A stretch of DNA of 64,000 nucleotides from Streptomyces avermitilis MA-4680 = NBRC 14893 (GTDB lineage: Bacteria; Actinomycetota; Actinomycetes; Streptomycetales; Streptomycetaceae), in the NCBI RefSeq assembly GCF_000009765.2, contig NC_003155.5, positions 6,758,001 to 6,822,000 on the forward strand. The letters run 5' to 3'. The translations under genes and the position numbers were made by a program. The notes beneath the pieces are model-generated. The model saw only the letters and a list, made by a program, of their open reading frames with translations. It was not told where the DNA came from and did not search any database. Positions 47,880 to 58,565 of the stretch are shown piece by piece. The first letter of the stretch is position 1; each line of letters opens with the position of its first letter.

Positions 47880-48626
47880 ATGAGTCTGTTCCGCGACGAC
47901 GGCATCGTGCTGCGCACCCAGAAGCTGGGTGAGGCGGACCGGATCATCACCTTGCTCACGCGTGGTCACGGACGCGTACGCGCCGTGGCGCGCGGTGTGC
48001 GGCGGACCAAGTCGAAGTTCGGGGCGCGGCTGGAGCCGTTCTCCCACGTGGACGTGCAGTTCTTCTCGCGCGGGAGCGAGCTGATCGGGCGCGGCCTGCC
48101 CCTGTGCACACAGAGCGAGACCATCGCTCCGTACGGTGGCGCCATCGTGACGGACTACGCGCGGTACACCGCCGGGACGGCCATGCTCGAGACCGCCGAG
48201 CGGTTCACCGATCACGAGGGGGAGCCCGCCGTGCAGCAGTATCTGCTGCTGGTCGGCGGGCTGCGCACGCTCGCCCGGGGGGAACACGAACCCCACCTCG
48301 TGCTCGACGCCTTCCTGCTGCGCTCCCTCGCCGTGAACGGGTACGCGCCCAGCTTCAGCAACTGCGCGAAGTGCGGAATGCCGGGGCCGAACCGGTTCTT
48401 CTCGGTGGCCGCGGGCGGCTCCGTCTGCGTCGACTGCCGGGTGCCCGGCAGCGTCGTACCCTCGGCGCAGGCGCTGGTGCTGCTCGGCGCGCTGCTGACG
48501 GGAGACTGGGAGACCGCGGACGCCTGTGAGCCGCGGTACGTCCGGGAGGGCAGCGGCCTGGTGTCGGCCTATCTGCACTGGCACCTGGAGCGCGGCCTGC
48601 GCTCCCTGCGTTACGTCGAGAAGTAG
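47880..48626 (+). CDS. recO: DNA repair protein RecO
   Basis: A 248-residue RecO, which anneals single strands and loads RecA with RecF/RecR. The N-terminal OB fold is [20 protein letters not shown], then [20 protein letters not shown]. The C-terminal helical domain contains a four-Cys zinc site, [10 protein letters not shown] and VCVDCR. ATG 47880 (MSLFRDD) is the conserved start; ATG 47871 is in frame. It precedes uppS, as in other Streptomyces. Confidence 0.95.
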   Translation: MSLFRDDGIVLRTQKLGEADRIITLLTRGHGRVRAVARGVRRTKSKFGARLEPFSHVDVQFFSRGSELIGRGLPLCTQSETIAPYGGAIVTDYARYTAGTAMLETAERFTDHEGEPAVQQYLLLVGGLRTLARGEHEPHLVLDAFLLRSLAVNGYAPSFSNCAKCGMPGPNRFFSVAAGGSVCVDCRVPGSVVPSAQALVLLGALLTGDWETADACEPRYVREGSGLVSAYLHWHLERGLRSLRYVEK

Positions 48627-48674
48627 AGAAGCACGGAAGCGCAGAAGTACGGAAGCACAGAAGTACAGACACAG
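48627..48674 (+). repeat. Three 16-bp tandem repeats between recO and uppS
   Basis: AGAAGCACGGAAGCGC, AGAAGTACGGAAGCAC and AGAAGTACAGACACAG follow directly from the recO stop. The purine-rich units contain repeated GGAAG-like words and lead into the uppS ribosome site GGAG. Confidence 0.85.
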
Positions 48675-48694
48675 CTCAAGGAGACGAGAAGCAC

Positions 48695-49552
48695 ATGGTC
48701 GTACGCGGGATCCTGGGACGCCAGCGCCGCGAGTACAGGGCGCCGGAGCCGCACCCGTCCGGTGCCCGCGCGCCCAAACTCCCCGGCGAGCTGATCCCGA
48801 ACCATGTCGCGTGTGTCATGGACGGGAACGGCCGGTGGGCCAAGGAGCGCGGGCTGCCGCGCACCGAGGGGCACAAGGTCGGCGAGGGCGTCGTCATGGA
48901 CGTCCTCAAGGGCTGTATCGAGCTGGGCGTGAAGAACCTGTCCCTGTACGCCTTCTCGACGGAGAACTGGAAGCGGTCGCCCGAGGAGGTCCGCTTCCTG
49001 ATGAACTTCAACCGGGACGTCATCCGGCGCCGGCGGGACGAGATGGACGCGCTCGGGATCCGGATCCGCTGGGTAGGCCGCATGCCGAAGCTCTGGAAGT
49101 CCGTCGTCCAGGAACTTCAGATCGCCCAGGAGCAGACCAAGGACAACGACGCCATGACGCTGTACTTCTGCGTCAACTACGGCGGCCGTGCGGAGCTCGC
49201 CGACGCGGCGAAGGCGATGGCCGAGGATGTCGCGGCCGGCCGTCTCGACCCCGCCAAGGTCAGCGAGAAGACCATCCAGAAGTACCTGTACTACCCGGAC
49301 ATGCCGGACGTCGACCTCTTCCTGCGCCCCAGCGGCGAGCAGCGCACCTCGAACTACCTGCTCTGGCAGTCGAGTTACGCGGAGATGGTCTTCCAGGACG
49401 TGCTGTGGCCCGACTTCGACCGGCGTGACCTGTGGCGCGCCTGCGTCGAGTACGCCTCCCGTGACCGCCGCTTCGGCGGCGCCGTTCCGAACGAGCAGCT
49501 GCTCGAGATGGAGCGGGACATGAAGGGGAGCGAAGGCGTCCAGGACGCCTGA
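48695..49552 (+). CDS. uppS: Isoprenyl (undecaprenyl diphosphate) synthase
   Basis: A 285-residue cis-prenyltransferase making the C55 carrier lipid for peptidoglycan. The diphosphate and Mg site is [20 protein letters not shown], with EGHKVG following. [17 protein letters not shown] is the conserved middle motif, and [20 protein letters not shown] plus YAEMVF the C-terminal signature. Start ATG 48695, with GGAGACG about 10 bases upstream. Confidence 0.95.
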   Translation: MVVRGILGRQRREYRAPEPHPSGARAPKLPGELIPNHVACVMDGNGRWAKERGLPRTEGHKVGEGVVMDVLKGCIELGVKNLSLYAFSTENWKRSPEEVRFLMNFNRDVIRRRRDEMDALGIRIRWVGRMPKLWKSVVQELQIAQEQTKDNDAMTLYFCVNYGGRAELADAAKAMAEDVAAGRLDPAKVSEKTIQKYLYYPDMPDVDLFLRPSGEQRTSNYLLWQSSYAEMVFQDVLWPDFDRRDLWRACVEYASRDRRFGGAVPNEQLLEMERDMKGSEGVQDA

Positions 49553-49560
49553 CCGTCACG

Positions 49561-49612
49561 ACGACGGCAGCGGCACCCGGCGCTCGAAGGCGCCGGGTGC
49601 CGCTGCCGTCGT
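49561..49612. terminator. Bidirectional terminator between uppS and the M4 protease
   Basis: A perfect 23-bp stem (5-prime arm starts ACGACGGCAGCGGCACC at 49561; 3-prime arm ends CTGCCGTCGT at 49612) with a six-base loop. It lies between convergent genes, 8 bases from one stop codon and 11 from the other. Confidence 0.9.
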
Positions 49613-49622
49613 TCGTACGGGG

Positions 49623-52019
49623 TCAGCTGGTCGTCAGCGCCGTGTCGTCGATGACGAAGCTCGTCTGGAGCGACGAGTCCTCGACACCGCTGAACTTGAG
49701 GGCGACCGTGGTGCCCGCCAGCGAGGACAGGTCGAAGGTCTTCTGGGTGTAGCCGGAGGCGGCGTTCAGGTTGGAGTACGTCGCCAGGGTCGTCGATCCG
49801 GCGGTCACCGTCAGCTTGTCGTACTGGGTGCTGGTGGTGGTCTCCGCCGTGTCGATGTGCAGGTAGAAGGTCAGGCTGGCCTTGCAGCCGGACGGGATGG
49901 TCACCGACTGGGAGAGCGTGTCGGTGTGGGTGGAGCCGTAGCCGTCGAGCCAGGCCTTGTAGGAGCCTGCGTGGGCCGCTTCACTGCTGGAGTTGGTGAT
50001 GACTCCACTGCTCGCGGTCCAGGTGGTGTTGCCTGATTCGAAGCCCGGGTTGCCGAGCAGCTGGGTGGAGGCGCAGGTGCCGCCGCCTCCGCTGGAGCTG
50101 ACGGTCCAGGTGAAGCTCGCGGTGCCGGTCGCGCCGGTGCTGTCGGTCACCGTGACGGTCGTGCTGTAGGTGCCGGCCGTGGTCGGGGTGCCGGAGATCA
50201 CGCCGGTGGAGCTGTTGACCGACAGGCCGGTGGGCAGGCCGGTCGCGGCGTACGTCAGTGAGCCGCTGTTGGTGCTGCTGGCCGAGACCTGGAGACTCAC
50301 CGCGGTACCGACGGTGGACGACTGGCTGCCCGGGTTGGTGACCGTCACGCCGCTCGTCGGCGGGGTGACGTGGCTGCCGACGTTGATGCCCGCGAAGGCG
50401 TTCGCCACCCCCGCGTACTGGGTGGAGCTGGCGCCGTACAGGGCGGTCGCCGCGTTCAGGGCGGCGGTGCGGGCGCCGGCGTAGTTGGTGCTGGACGTCA
50501 TGTACGTCGTCAGCGCCTTGTACCAGATCTGCAGGGCCGCGGCCCGGCCGATGCCGGCGACGGCGACACCGTCGGAGGTCGGGCTGTTGTAGGTGACCCC
50601 GTTGATGGTCTTGGAGCCGCTGCCCTCGGAGAGCAGGTAGAACATGTGGTTCGCCGGGCCCGAGGAGTAGTGGACGTCCAGGTTGCCGACGCCGGAGTAC
50701 CAGCTGTCGGCGGAGCCGCCGTCCTTGTCGGGCTCGTCCATGTAGCGCAGCGGGGTGCCGTCGCCGTTGATGTCGATCTTCTCGCCGATGAGGTAGTCAC
50801 CGACGTCGCTGCTGTTGGCGGCGTAGAACTCGACACCCGTGCCGAAGATGTCGGAGGTCGCCTCGTTCAGACCGCCGGACTCACCGGTGTAGTTCAGGCC
50901 CGCGGTGTTGGAGGTGACGCCGTGGCTCATCTCGTGGCCCGCGACGTCGAGCGAGGTGAGGGCGTGGGTGCTGCTGGTGCCGTCGCCGTAGGTCATGCAG
51001 AAGCAGTCGTCGTCCCAGAACGCGTTGACGTACGCGGTGCTGTAGTGGACGCGGGAGTAGGCCGCGACGCCGTCGTTCTTGATGCCGCTGCGGCCGAAGG
51101 TGTTCTTGTAGAAGTCCCAGGTCGTCTGCGCGCCGTAGGCGGCGTCCGCGCCGGCGGTCTGGGTGTTGGAGCCGGAGCCGGTGCCCCAGGTGTCGTCGGC
51201 GTCGGTCATCAGGGTGCCGGTGCCCGACGTGCCGTTGTTGAGGCTGTACGTCTTGTGGCCGCCGCGCGTGGTGTCGTACAGCTGGTACGTCGACCCGGAC
51301 AGGGTCGTGCTCAGCGAGACCGTGCCGCTGTACTGGGTGTTGCCGGTGCCGGTCTTGACGCCCTGGTAGCGGTAGAGCTCCTTGCCGGTGGTGGCGTCCG
51401 TGATGACGTGCAGCTGGCTGGGCGTGCCGTCGTCCTGGAGTCCGCCGATCACCGTCTCCCAGGCGAGCTTGGGGGCGCCGCTGCCGGCCCAGATCACCTT
51501 GCGGGCGCTGTCGGTGGTCGCCTTCTCGGCGGCGAGGTCCTTGGCGGCCTTCAGCGCCTTGGTCACGGCGGCCGACCTGGTGAAGGACGCGGTGGTGGAG
51601 GCGACCTTGATGGTGCGCTTGTTGTTGAAGGTGCTGCTCACCGTGCCGGCGGCCAGCGAGGCGGGCGGGGTGTGCACGACGACGTCGCCGCCGAGGACCG
51701 GCAGACCGGCCCAGGTGCGCTCGTAACGCGTGTGCAGCGTGCCGTCGTTGTCCTTCACGACGTCCCGGACGACCAGCTTCTCCTTGGCGCCGAGGCCCAG
51801 GGTGGCGGCGGTCGTCGTGGTCTTCTTCGCGGCGCTCTTGAGCAGGGCGCTGTGCTGCGCGGGCGTGAGCTTGGCTTCCTGGCCGCCGGTGCGCAGGGGG
51901 CTGGGGTGCGGCGCGGCGGGCTTGGCGGTGGCCGGGACGGCCTGTATGCCGACGGTCAGAAAGGCGGTGGCGGCCATCAAGGCTCCGGCGGCGGTCGCCT
52001 TACGGGGGGTTCGTCTCAC
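49623..52019 (-). CDS. Secreted thermolysin-like M4 metallopeptidase with C-terminal Ig and binding domains
   Basis: A 798-residue secreted protease. The signal peptide (residues ~1-32) is followed by an FTP/PepSY propeptide to ~225. The M4 catalytic domain has HEMSHGVT (362-369), GGLNEATSD with the third zinc ligand, and the active His in VHYSSGPANHMFY. A putative Ig domain (GLPTGLSVNSSTGVISGTPT) and a ~150-residue beta-sandwich C-terminal domain starting GNPGFESGNTTW follow. It degrades extracellular protein; the added domains may bind cell walls or polysaccharide. Normal family architecture. Confidence 0.92.
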   Translation of the reverse strand: MRRTPRKATAAGALMAATAFLTVGIQAVPATAKPAAPHPSPLRTGGQEAKLTPAQHSALLKSAAKKTTTTAATLGLGAKEKLVVRDVVKDNDGTLHTRYERTWAGLPVLGGDVVVHTPPASLAAGTVSSTFNNKRTIKVASTTASFTRSAAVTKALKAAKDLAAEKATTDSARKVIWAGSGAPKLAWETVIGGLQDDGTPSQLHVITDATTGKELYRYQGVKTGTGNTQYSGTVSLSTTLSGSTYQLYDTTRGGHKTYSLNNGTSGTGTLMTDADDTWGTGSGSNTQTAGADAAYGAQTTWDFYKNTFGRSGIKNDGVAAYSRVHYSTAYVNAFWDDDCFCMTYGDGTSSTHALTSLDVAGHEMSHGVTSNTAGLNYTGESGGLNEATSDIFGTGVEFYAANSSDVGDYLIGEKIDINGDGTPLRYMDEPDKDGGSADSWYSGVGNLDVHYSSGPANHMFYLLSEGSGSKTINGVTYNSPTSDGVAVAGIGRAAALQIWYKALTTYMTSSTNYAGARTAALNAATALYGASSTQYAGVANAFAGINVGSHVTPPTSGVTVTNPGSQSSTVGTAVSLQVSASSTNSGSLTYAATGLPTGLSVNSSTGVISGTPTTAGTYSTTVTVTDSTGATGTASFTWTVSSSGGGGTCASTQLLGNPGFESGNTTWTASSGVITNSSSEAAHAGSYKAWLDGYGSTHTDTLSQSVTIPSGCKASLTFYLHIDTAETTTSTQYDKLTVTAGSTTLATYSNLNAASGYTQKTFDLSSLAGTTVALKFSGVEDSSLQTSFVIDDTALTTS

Positions 52020-52509
52020 TCGTTCGTACTCCTACTGCGGCGGCCGCGTGGGGCGGCCGGTGACAGACCGGACAGACGGGGGTGTGCAGCCCGGGACGAG
52101 CTGAGCAGTGAGGTGCGCGGCCGTGGTGACGGCCAGAAGATGTGCGCGAGACGTGGGGGATGGCTGGGGGAAGGGTGGCACCATTGACCGGGGCATGTCA
52201 GCAAGGTGGCGGCAGGTCAAGGGTTATCCCTCTGCCTCCCGCCCGGACCGGCTGACCGCCGGTAGCGCGATCCGGCCATGAAGGCGGGGCGGAATGCCGC
52301 ACGGGGCAGGGCGAGCTGGTCTACCGGCCGGCCGTCGGGGACTTCTCGTCGGCGCCGACGGCGGGCGGGGGAGTCGGCCGGGCGCGCTGTCCCGCGCACC
52401 CGGCGCTCATTGTCGTAGCAGCCGCGAGCGGCCTACGGGGTCTGTCCGGCAGGGCATGTTTCCGCACCGCCGTCACGGCCGCCGGACCGGCCGTGGGCAC
52501 CGAAACGAC
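52020..52509. other. Long upstream region of the M4 protease gene, no gene seen
   Basis: 490 bases without a supported reading frame. A possible minus-strand -35 element TTGACC lies near 52226, but no convincing -10 was found. Confidence 0.5.
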
Positions 52510-52560
52510 GGACGCGGGTCGGGTTGCGGTCGATCATCGACCGCAACCCGACCCGCGTCC
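52510..52560. terminator. 51-bp perfect palindrome downstream of zur
   Basis: Two 25-base arms (from GGACGCGGGTCGGG at 52510 to CCCGCGTCC at 52560) are exact inverted copies around a single central C at 52535. It starts 22 bases past the zur stop, so it is the likely zur operon terminator, although a 1-base loop is unusual for one. Confidence 0.75.
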
Positions 52561-52582
52561 CAAGTCCCGGGAGGTCCCGGCC

Positions 52583-52999
52583 TCAGCTCTTCGCCGCGGC
52601 GCACTCCGCGCACGTACCGAAGATCTCCACCGTGTGCGCGACGTTCACATAGCCGTGCTCCGCCGCGATCGCCTCCGCCCACTTCTCCACGGCCGGGCCC
52701 TCGACCTCGACCGCCTTGCCGCAGACGCGGCAGACGAGGTGGTGGTGGTGCTCGCCGCTGGAGCAGCGGCGGTAGACGGACTCGCCGTCGGAGGTGCGCA
52801 GCACGTCGACCTCGCCCGCGTCGGCGAGGTTCTGCAGCGTGCGGTACACGGTGGTGAGCCCTACGGAGTCGCCTTTGTGCTTGAGCATGTCGTGGAGCTC
52901 CTGCGCACTGCGGAACTCGTCCACCTCGTCGAGCGCCGCCGCCACGGCGGCACGCTGCCGGGTGGAGCGGCCCCGAACGGGCGATCCAGCGGTTGTCAC
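52583..52999 (-). CDS. zur: Zinc uptake regulator Zur (Fur family)
   Basis: A 138-residue Fur-family repressor. The winged helix includes RSAQELHDMLKHKGDSVGLT, followed by TVYRTLQNLADAGEVDVLR. SSGEHHHHLVCRVCGKAVEV supplies regulatory and structural zinc ligands, and GTCAEC the second CxxC. GTG 52999 is set by GGAGG 6 bases upstream. It is the last gene of znuACB-zur, giving autoregulation through the Zur boxes before znuA. Confidence 0.95.
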   Translation of the reverse strand: MTTAGSPVRGRSTRQRAAVAAALDEVDEFRSAQELHDMLKHKGDSVGLTTVYRTLQNLADAGEVDVLRTSDGESVYRRCSSGEHHHHLVCRVCGKAVEVEGPAVEKWAEAIAAEHGYVNVAHTVEIFGTCAECAAAKS

Positions 53000-53057
53000 C
53001 GTTGCCTCCTCACGTCTGCCCTTGCCCGGCCATTGTGCCAGCCCGGACTGTGCGTGG

Positions 53058-53954
53058 TCAGACGCCGACCTTCCGTTCCGGGCTACGGGTGGCCGGAATC
53101 GTGCACTCGGCCGGGTCGCCGGTCTCCTGTGCGGCGGCCCGTGCCCTGCGGCGCGCCAGTGGTGTCGCCAGCGCCGTCAGCAGGATGAACGCGCCGATGG
53201 CCAGCAGGACGATCGTCGCGCCGGGCGGCACGTTCCGGTAGTACGTGGTCACCGTGCCGCCGATGGTCACGCTCACCCCGATCGCCACCGCGATGGCGAA
53301 GGTGGCGGCGAAGCTCCGGCTGAGCTGCTGCGCGGCCGCGACCGGCACCACCATCAGGGCGGAGACGAGCAGCAGGCCGACGATCCGCATGGCGACCGTG
53401 ACGGTGACCGCCGCCGTGACGGCCGTGAGCAGGTTCAGGGCGCGCACCGGAAGGCCGGTCACCCGCGCGAACTCCTCGTCCTGGCTGACCGCGAACAACT
53501 GCCGGCGCAGGCCGAGGGTGACGAGCAGGACGAAGGCCGCCAGCAGGCAGATGGCCGTCACGTCCTCCTGCGAGACCGTCGTGAGCGAGCCGAAGAGGTA
53601 CGACATGAGGTTGGTGTTGCTGCCGCCCGGCGCGAGGTTGATCAGCATCACACCGCCCGCCATGCCCCCGTAGAAGAGCATCGCGAGCGCGATGTCGCCG
53701 CGCGTTTTGCCGTACCAGCGGATCAGCTCCATGAGGACCGCGCCGAGCACGGAGACGGCCGTCGCCATCCACACCGGGGACCAGGACAGCAGGAAGCCGA
53801 GGCCGACGCCCGTCATCGCCACGTGGCCGATGCCGTCGCCCATCAGGGCCTGGCGGCGCTGCACCAGGTAGATGCCGACGGCGGGCGCGGTGATGCCCAC
53901 GAGGACGGCGGCGAGCAGGGCCCGCTGCATGAAGGCGTAGTCGAGGAAGGTCAT
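53058..53954 (-). CDS. znuB: Zinc ABC transporter permease ZnuB
   Basis: A 298-residue ABC-3 family permease, starting FLDYAFMQRALLAAVLVGIT. It has about eight helices and the ABC-3 motif RRQALMGDGIGHVAMTGVGL. It imports zinc with ZnuA and ZnuC and starts at the last base of znuC. Confidence 0.93.
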   Translation of the reverse strand: MTFLDYAFMQRALLAAVLVGITAPAVGIYLVQRRQALMGDGIGHVAMTGVGLGFLLSWSPVWMATAVSVLGAVLMELIRWYGKTRGDIALAMLFYGGMAGGVMLINLAPGGSNTNLMSYLFGSLTTVSQEDVTAICLLAAFVLLVTLGLRRQLFAVSQDEEFARVTGLPVRALNLLTAVTAAVTVTVAMRIVGLLLVSALMVVPVAAAQQLSRSFAATFAIAVAIGVSVTIGGTVTTYYRNVPPGATIVLLAIGAFILLTALATPLARRRARAAAQETGDPAECTIPATRSPERKVGV

Positions 53955-54787
53955 CAGCTCAGCAGTCCCGTCCGGATCGGTTCGGCGTCGTGAGCCGCGT
54001 GCGGGTGTACGTGGTCGTGGCCGGGCAGCGCGTGCTGGCCGACCGCCTGCGGGGGCGGGCCGTCGTGCAGGACGCAGCCGTCGCGCAGGACGACCGCGCG
54101 GTCGATCAGCGGCTCCAGGGGGCCCAACTCGTGCAGGACCAGCAGCACGCTCGTGCCCCGGGACACCTGCTCGCGCAGGGTCGCCGCGAGGATCTCCTGG
54201 CTGGCCAGGTCGACGCCCGCCATCGGCTCGTCCATGATCAGGAGTTCGGGTTCGGAGGCGAGGGCGCGGGCGATCAGCACGCGCTGGTGCTGGCCGCCGG
54301 AGAGCGCGTCGACGGAGTCCTTGGCGCGGTCGGCCATGCCGACGAGTTCCAGGGCCCGCCGCACGGCCTGGTGGTCGGCCTTGCGCAGCATGCCGAAGCG
54401 GGCGCGGGAGAGCCGGCCCGAGGCGACGATCTCGGTCACCGTGGCGGGCACGCCGCCCGCCGCCGTGGTGCGCTGCGGCACGTATCCGACGCGCTTCCAG
54501 TCGCGGAAGCCGCGGCGTGGGGTGCCGAACAGCTCGATCTCGCCGCCGCTGACCGGTACCTGGCCGATGATGCTGCGTACGGCGGTGGACTTGCCGGAAC
54601 CGTTGGCGCCGAGCAGCGCGACGACCTCACCGCGGTGCACGGCGAGGTCGATGCCGCGCAGCACCGGGCGCGAGCCCAGCTCGGCGCGTACACCGCGCAG
54701 GGATATGACGGGGTCGTTCGCACCGCCTATGCCGTCCACGCCGTCCATGCCGCCCACACCGTCCATGCCGTCCTCCGTAAAGATCAC
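53954..54787 (-). CDS. znuC: Zinc ABC transporter ATPase ZnuC
   Basis: A 277-residue ATPase. Walker A is GANGSGKST, the signature ALSGGQHQRVLIARAL and Walker B LLIMDEPMAGVD. A histidine-rich tail (GHDHVHPHAAHDAE) probably senses or buffers zinc. GTG 54787 overlaps the znuA stop. The first ~25 residues are a Met/Asp/Gly repeat (MDGVGGMDGVDGIGG), an odd low-complexity extension, so a shorter internal start is possible. Confidence 0.9.
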   Translation of the reverse strand: MIFTEDGMDGVGGMDGVDGIGGANDPVISLRGVRAELGSRPVLRGIDLAVHRGEVVALLGANGSGKSTAVRSIIGQVPVSGGEIELFGTPRRGFRDWKRVGYVPQRTTAAGGVPATVTEIVASGRLSRARFGMLRKADHQAVRRALELVGMADRAKDSVDALSGGQHQRVLIARALASEPELLIMDEPMAGVDLASQEILAATLREQVSRGTSVLLVLHELGPLEPLIDRAVVLRDGCVLHDGPPPQAVGQHALPGHDHVHPHAAHDAEPIRTGLLS

Positions 54788-55746
54788 TTGGCACCCAGGG
54801 CTGTCCGCAGCGCCTTGAGGTTGGACTCCATGACCTGGAAGTAGTCGGTGCCCCGGGACTTCTCGGTGATGCCCTCGATCGGGTCGAGGACGTCCGTCCT
54901 GAGCCGGGCGTCCTTGGCGACGGTCTTCGCGGTCTTGTCGCTGACGAGCGTCTCGTAGAAGACCGTCGAGACGCCGTCCGCCTGCGCCATCTTCTCAAGC
55001 TCCTTCACGCGGTTCCCGCTGGGCTCCGACTCCGGGTCCAGGCCGCTGATGGCCTCCTCGGTGAGGCCGTAGCGCTCGGCGAGGTAGCCGAAGGCGGCGT
55101 GGGTGGTGATGAAGACCTTGGTCCCGGTGTTCTTCAGCCCGTCCGCGTACCGCGTGTCGAGGCCGTCCAGCTTCTCGACCAGCGCGGCGGTGTTCTTCCG
55201 GTAGTCCGCGGCGTGCTCGGGGTCGGCCTTCGCGAGGGCCTTGCCGACGCCCTGGGCGACCTCGGAGTACTTCACGGGGTCGAGCCAGATGTGCGGGTCC
55301 GTGCCGCCGGACTCCTCGCCCTTGGTGTCGTCGTGCGCGGCCGCGTGCCCGCCGACCTCGTTGCCGTGCTTCTCCAGCGTGGTCAGCGACGCGGCGTCGA
55401 TCTTCGTCCTGACCCCGGACTGCGCGACGGCGTCGTCGACGGCGGGCTGGAGGTTCTTGAGGTAGAGGACCGCGTCCGACTTCTCGAGCTGCACGGTCTG
55501 CTGGGCGCTGATCTCCAGGTCGTGCGGCTCCTGGCCGGGCTGGGTCAGACTGGTGACCCGCACATGCTTCCCGCCGATCTGCTCGGCGAGATACTGCATG
55601 GGGTAGAACGACGCCACCACGTCGAGCTTTCCGCCGTTCCCGCCGTCGGCCGCGGTCGAGTCCGAGCAGGCGGAGAGCGTGCCGAGACCGAGAAGGGTGG
55701 TCGCGGCCACGGCGGTCCCGGGTATGAGGCGTCGTCGTACGTTCAT
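54784..55746 (-). CDS. znuA: Zinc-binding lipoprotein ZnuA
   Basis: A 320-residue cluster A-I metal-binding protein. The lipobox is LSAC near residue 27. VVASFYPMQYLAEQIGG is the family start; metal ligands include His in EPHDLEIS, PHIWLDP and ITTHAAFGYLAERYG. A His-rich loop (EKHGNEVGGHAAAHDD) is typical of zinc importers. ATG 55746 (MNVRRRL) is used; ATG 55755 and 55764 are in frame but would place the Zur boxes inside the gene. Confidence 0.93.
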   Translation of the reverse strand: MNVRRRLIPGTAVAATTLLGLGTLSACSDSTAADGGNGGKLDVVASFYPMQYLAEQIGGKHVRVTSLTQPGQEPHDLEISAQQTVQLEKSDAVLYLKNLQPAVDDAVAQSGVRTKIDAASLTTLEKHGNEVGGHAAAHDDTKGEESGGTDPHIWLDPVKYSEVAQGVGKALAKADPEHAADYRKNTAALVEKLDGLDTRYADGLKNTGTKVFITTHAAFGYLAERYGLTEEAISGLDPESEPSGNRVKELEKMAQADGVSTVFYETLVSDKTAKTVAKDARLRTDVLDPIEGITEKSRGTDYFQVMESNLKALRTALGAK

Positions 55747-55782
55747 GACAGTCATTTTCAACAAAACTGGAAACGATTGTCA
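55746..55782 (-). promoter_or_regulatory. Two Zur-box-like 7-1-7 palindromes at the znuA start
   Basis: TGACAGTCATTTTCA (55746-55760) and TGGAAACGATTGTCA (55768-55782) each resemble the 15-bp Streptomyces Zur box (TGaaAAT-n-ATTttCA) with a few mismatches. They are 22 bp apart, two helical turns. Confidence 0.7.
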
Positions 55783-55889
55783 ACAAGGCTTCTGTCCCGG
55801 ATGGTGACCCCAACCGATTTGATACGGGGGTGGGCGGCGCCGGTAACCTGAAGCATTCGCTGCCGTCCGTTCGTAATGAAGAGAGCACC

Positions 55890-57272
<1,383 letters not shown>

Positions 57273-57285
57273 CCTCCGTTCCGGC

Positions 57286-57333
57286 GCGAAAGCCCCCGGT
57301 TTCCCGTGAGTACGGGAAACCGGGGGCTTTCGC
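57286..57333. terminator. Bidirectional terminator between glyS and chitinase
   Basis: A perfect 22-bp stem (GCGAAAGCCCCCGG outwards, mirrored by CCGGGGGCTTTCGC) with loop GAGT. The A/T-flanked outer ends give CTTTCGC on both strands. It lies 14 bases after glyS and 50 from the convergent chitinase stop. Confidence 0.92.
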
Positions 57334-57382
57334 ATGGGAGGTCAACGGCGTTGCAAGCCCTTGTGACGGCCTCGCGGGGGCT

Positions 57383-58435
57383 TCAACGGCCTTGCAGCGC
57401 CTTCACGTTGTCGCCGAACGTCCAGTTCTTCGAGCCGTCCCAGTTGATCGACCAGGTCATCAGGCCCTTGAGGCCGCTGCCGTAGTGCCGCCAGGCCTGG
57501 GAGACGAGGCTCGGTGACATATAGCCGCCTCCGGCGCCCGACTGGGCGGGCAGACCCGGGACCTGCTTGTCGTACGGCACCCTGACGGTGGTGCCCTGGA
57601 CGACCAGCCCCTTGTTCAGGCAGTCGGTCTGGGCGGTGAAGCCCTGCACGGTGCCGGCGGAGTACGAGTCGCCGGAGCAGCCGTACATGCTGCCGTTGTA
57701 GTACTGCATGTTCAGCCACCACAGGCGGCCGTTGTCGGCGTACTTCTTGACGATCGGCAGGTACGCGCCCCAGATCGAGCCGTAGGCGACGCTGCCGCCG
57801 GTGACGTACGCGGTCTCCGGGGCCATGGTCAGCCCGAAGTTGGACGGCATCTGGCCCAGCACCCCGTCGATGATGCGGATCAAGTTGGCCTGCGAGGCGG
57901 AGAGTTGGCCGATGTTGCCGCTGCCGACGAGACCCGTCTCGATGTCGATGTCGATGCCGTCGAAGTTGTACTTCTTCAGGAGGGGGACGATCGTCGCGAC
58001 GAACCTGTCGGCGACGGCGGACGAGCTGAGGTCGATCCCGGCCGCAGCCCCGCCGATGGACAGCAGGATCGTCTGCCCGGACGCCTTGGCCTGGCACATC
58101 TCGGCCGGCGTCGCGACCTTCACGCCCGTGTCCATGCCGTCCTCCCACAGCGCGGTGCCGTCGGAGCGGATGACCGGGAACGCGGCGTTGATCACGTTGT
58201 AGCCGTGCGCGGCGATACGGGAGTCGGTGATCGGGGTCCAGCCGAAGGGCGGGTGCACTCCGTTGGAAGAGCCGTCCCAGTTCTCCCAGTAGCCCTGGAG
58301 AACCTTGCCGGACGGGCGGGACTTCACGGCGCAGGTGTCGGCCGCCGATGCGGTGGGGGCGGTGGCGATCGACAGTGGGGTCAGGACGGCTGCGGTCAGC
58401 GCGACGGCGAGCAGGCGCAGCTTCCGACGGATCAT
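57383..58435 (-). CDS. Secreted GH18 chitinase
   Basis: A 350-residue family 18 chitinase. The signal peptide ends near residue 32 (TAPTASAADTC). LLSIGGAAAG is the SxGG motif and FDGIDIDIETG (158-168) the DxxDxDxE catalytic motif with Glu166. LMTWSINWDG closes the barrel. It has no separate chitin-binding domain; the C-terminus is only the barrel. Paired DasR-type sites lie upstream, linking it to GlcNAc control. Confidence 0.94.
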   Translation of the reverse strand: MIRRKLRLLAVALTAAVLTPLSIATAPTASAADTCAVKSRPSGKVLQGYWENWDGSSNGVHPPFGWTPITDSRIAAHGYNVINAAFPVIRSDGTALWEDGMDTGVKVATPAEMCQAKASGQTILLSIGGAAAGIDLSSSAVADRFVATIVPLLKKYNFDGIDIDIETGLVGSGNIGQLSASQANLIRIIDGVLGQMPSNFGLTMAPETAYVTGGSVAYGSIWGAYLPIVKKYADNGRLWWLNMQYYNGSMYGCSGDSYSAGTVQGFTAQTDCLNKGLVVQGTTVRVPYDKQVPGLPAQSGAGGGYMSPSLVSQAWRHYGSGLKGLMTWSINWDGSKNWTFGDNVKALQGR

Positions 58436-58487
58436 TCGGGCCTCCCGGTGGGGGTGCGGTGAGGTGTCGTAGGCATGACACTGCTCT

Positions 58488-58520
58488 TGGTCCAGACCTT
58501 TCGTCAATAGGTCTGGACCA
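58488..58520 (-). promoter_or_regulatory. Paired DasR/chitinase-repeat sites around a -35 element
   Basis: TGGTCCAGACCT (58488-58499) and AGGTCTGGACCA (58509-58520) are inverted copies of the 12-bp chitinase promoter repeat and match the DasR core TGGTCYAGACCA. The minus-strand TTGACG lies between them at the -35 position. Confidence 0.85.
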
Positions 58521-58565
58521 GAGGGGCAGGGCGTCCGGTCTCGAGTGGCAGGTGAGAGGTAACAG

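Noticed and set aside
50370-52187. 605-codon frame antisense to the M4 protease
   Set aside because: Low-complexity Ala/Gly/Val/Arg translation; the opposite strand encodes a full M4 protease with active-site motifs.
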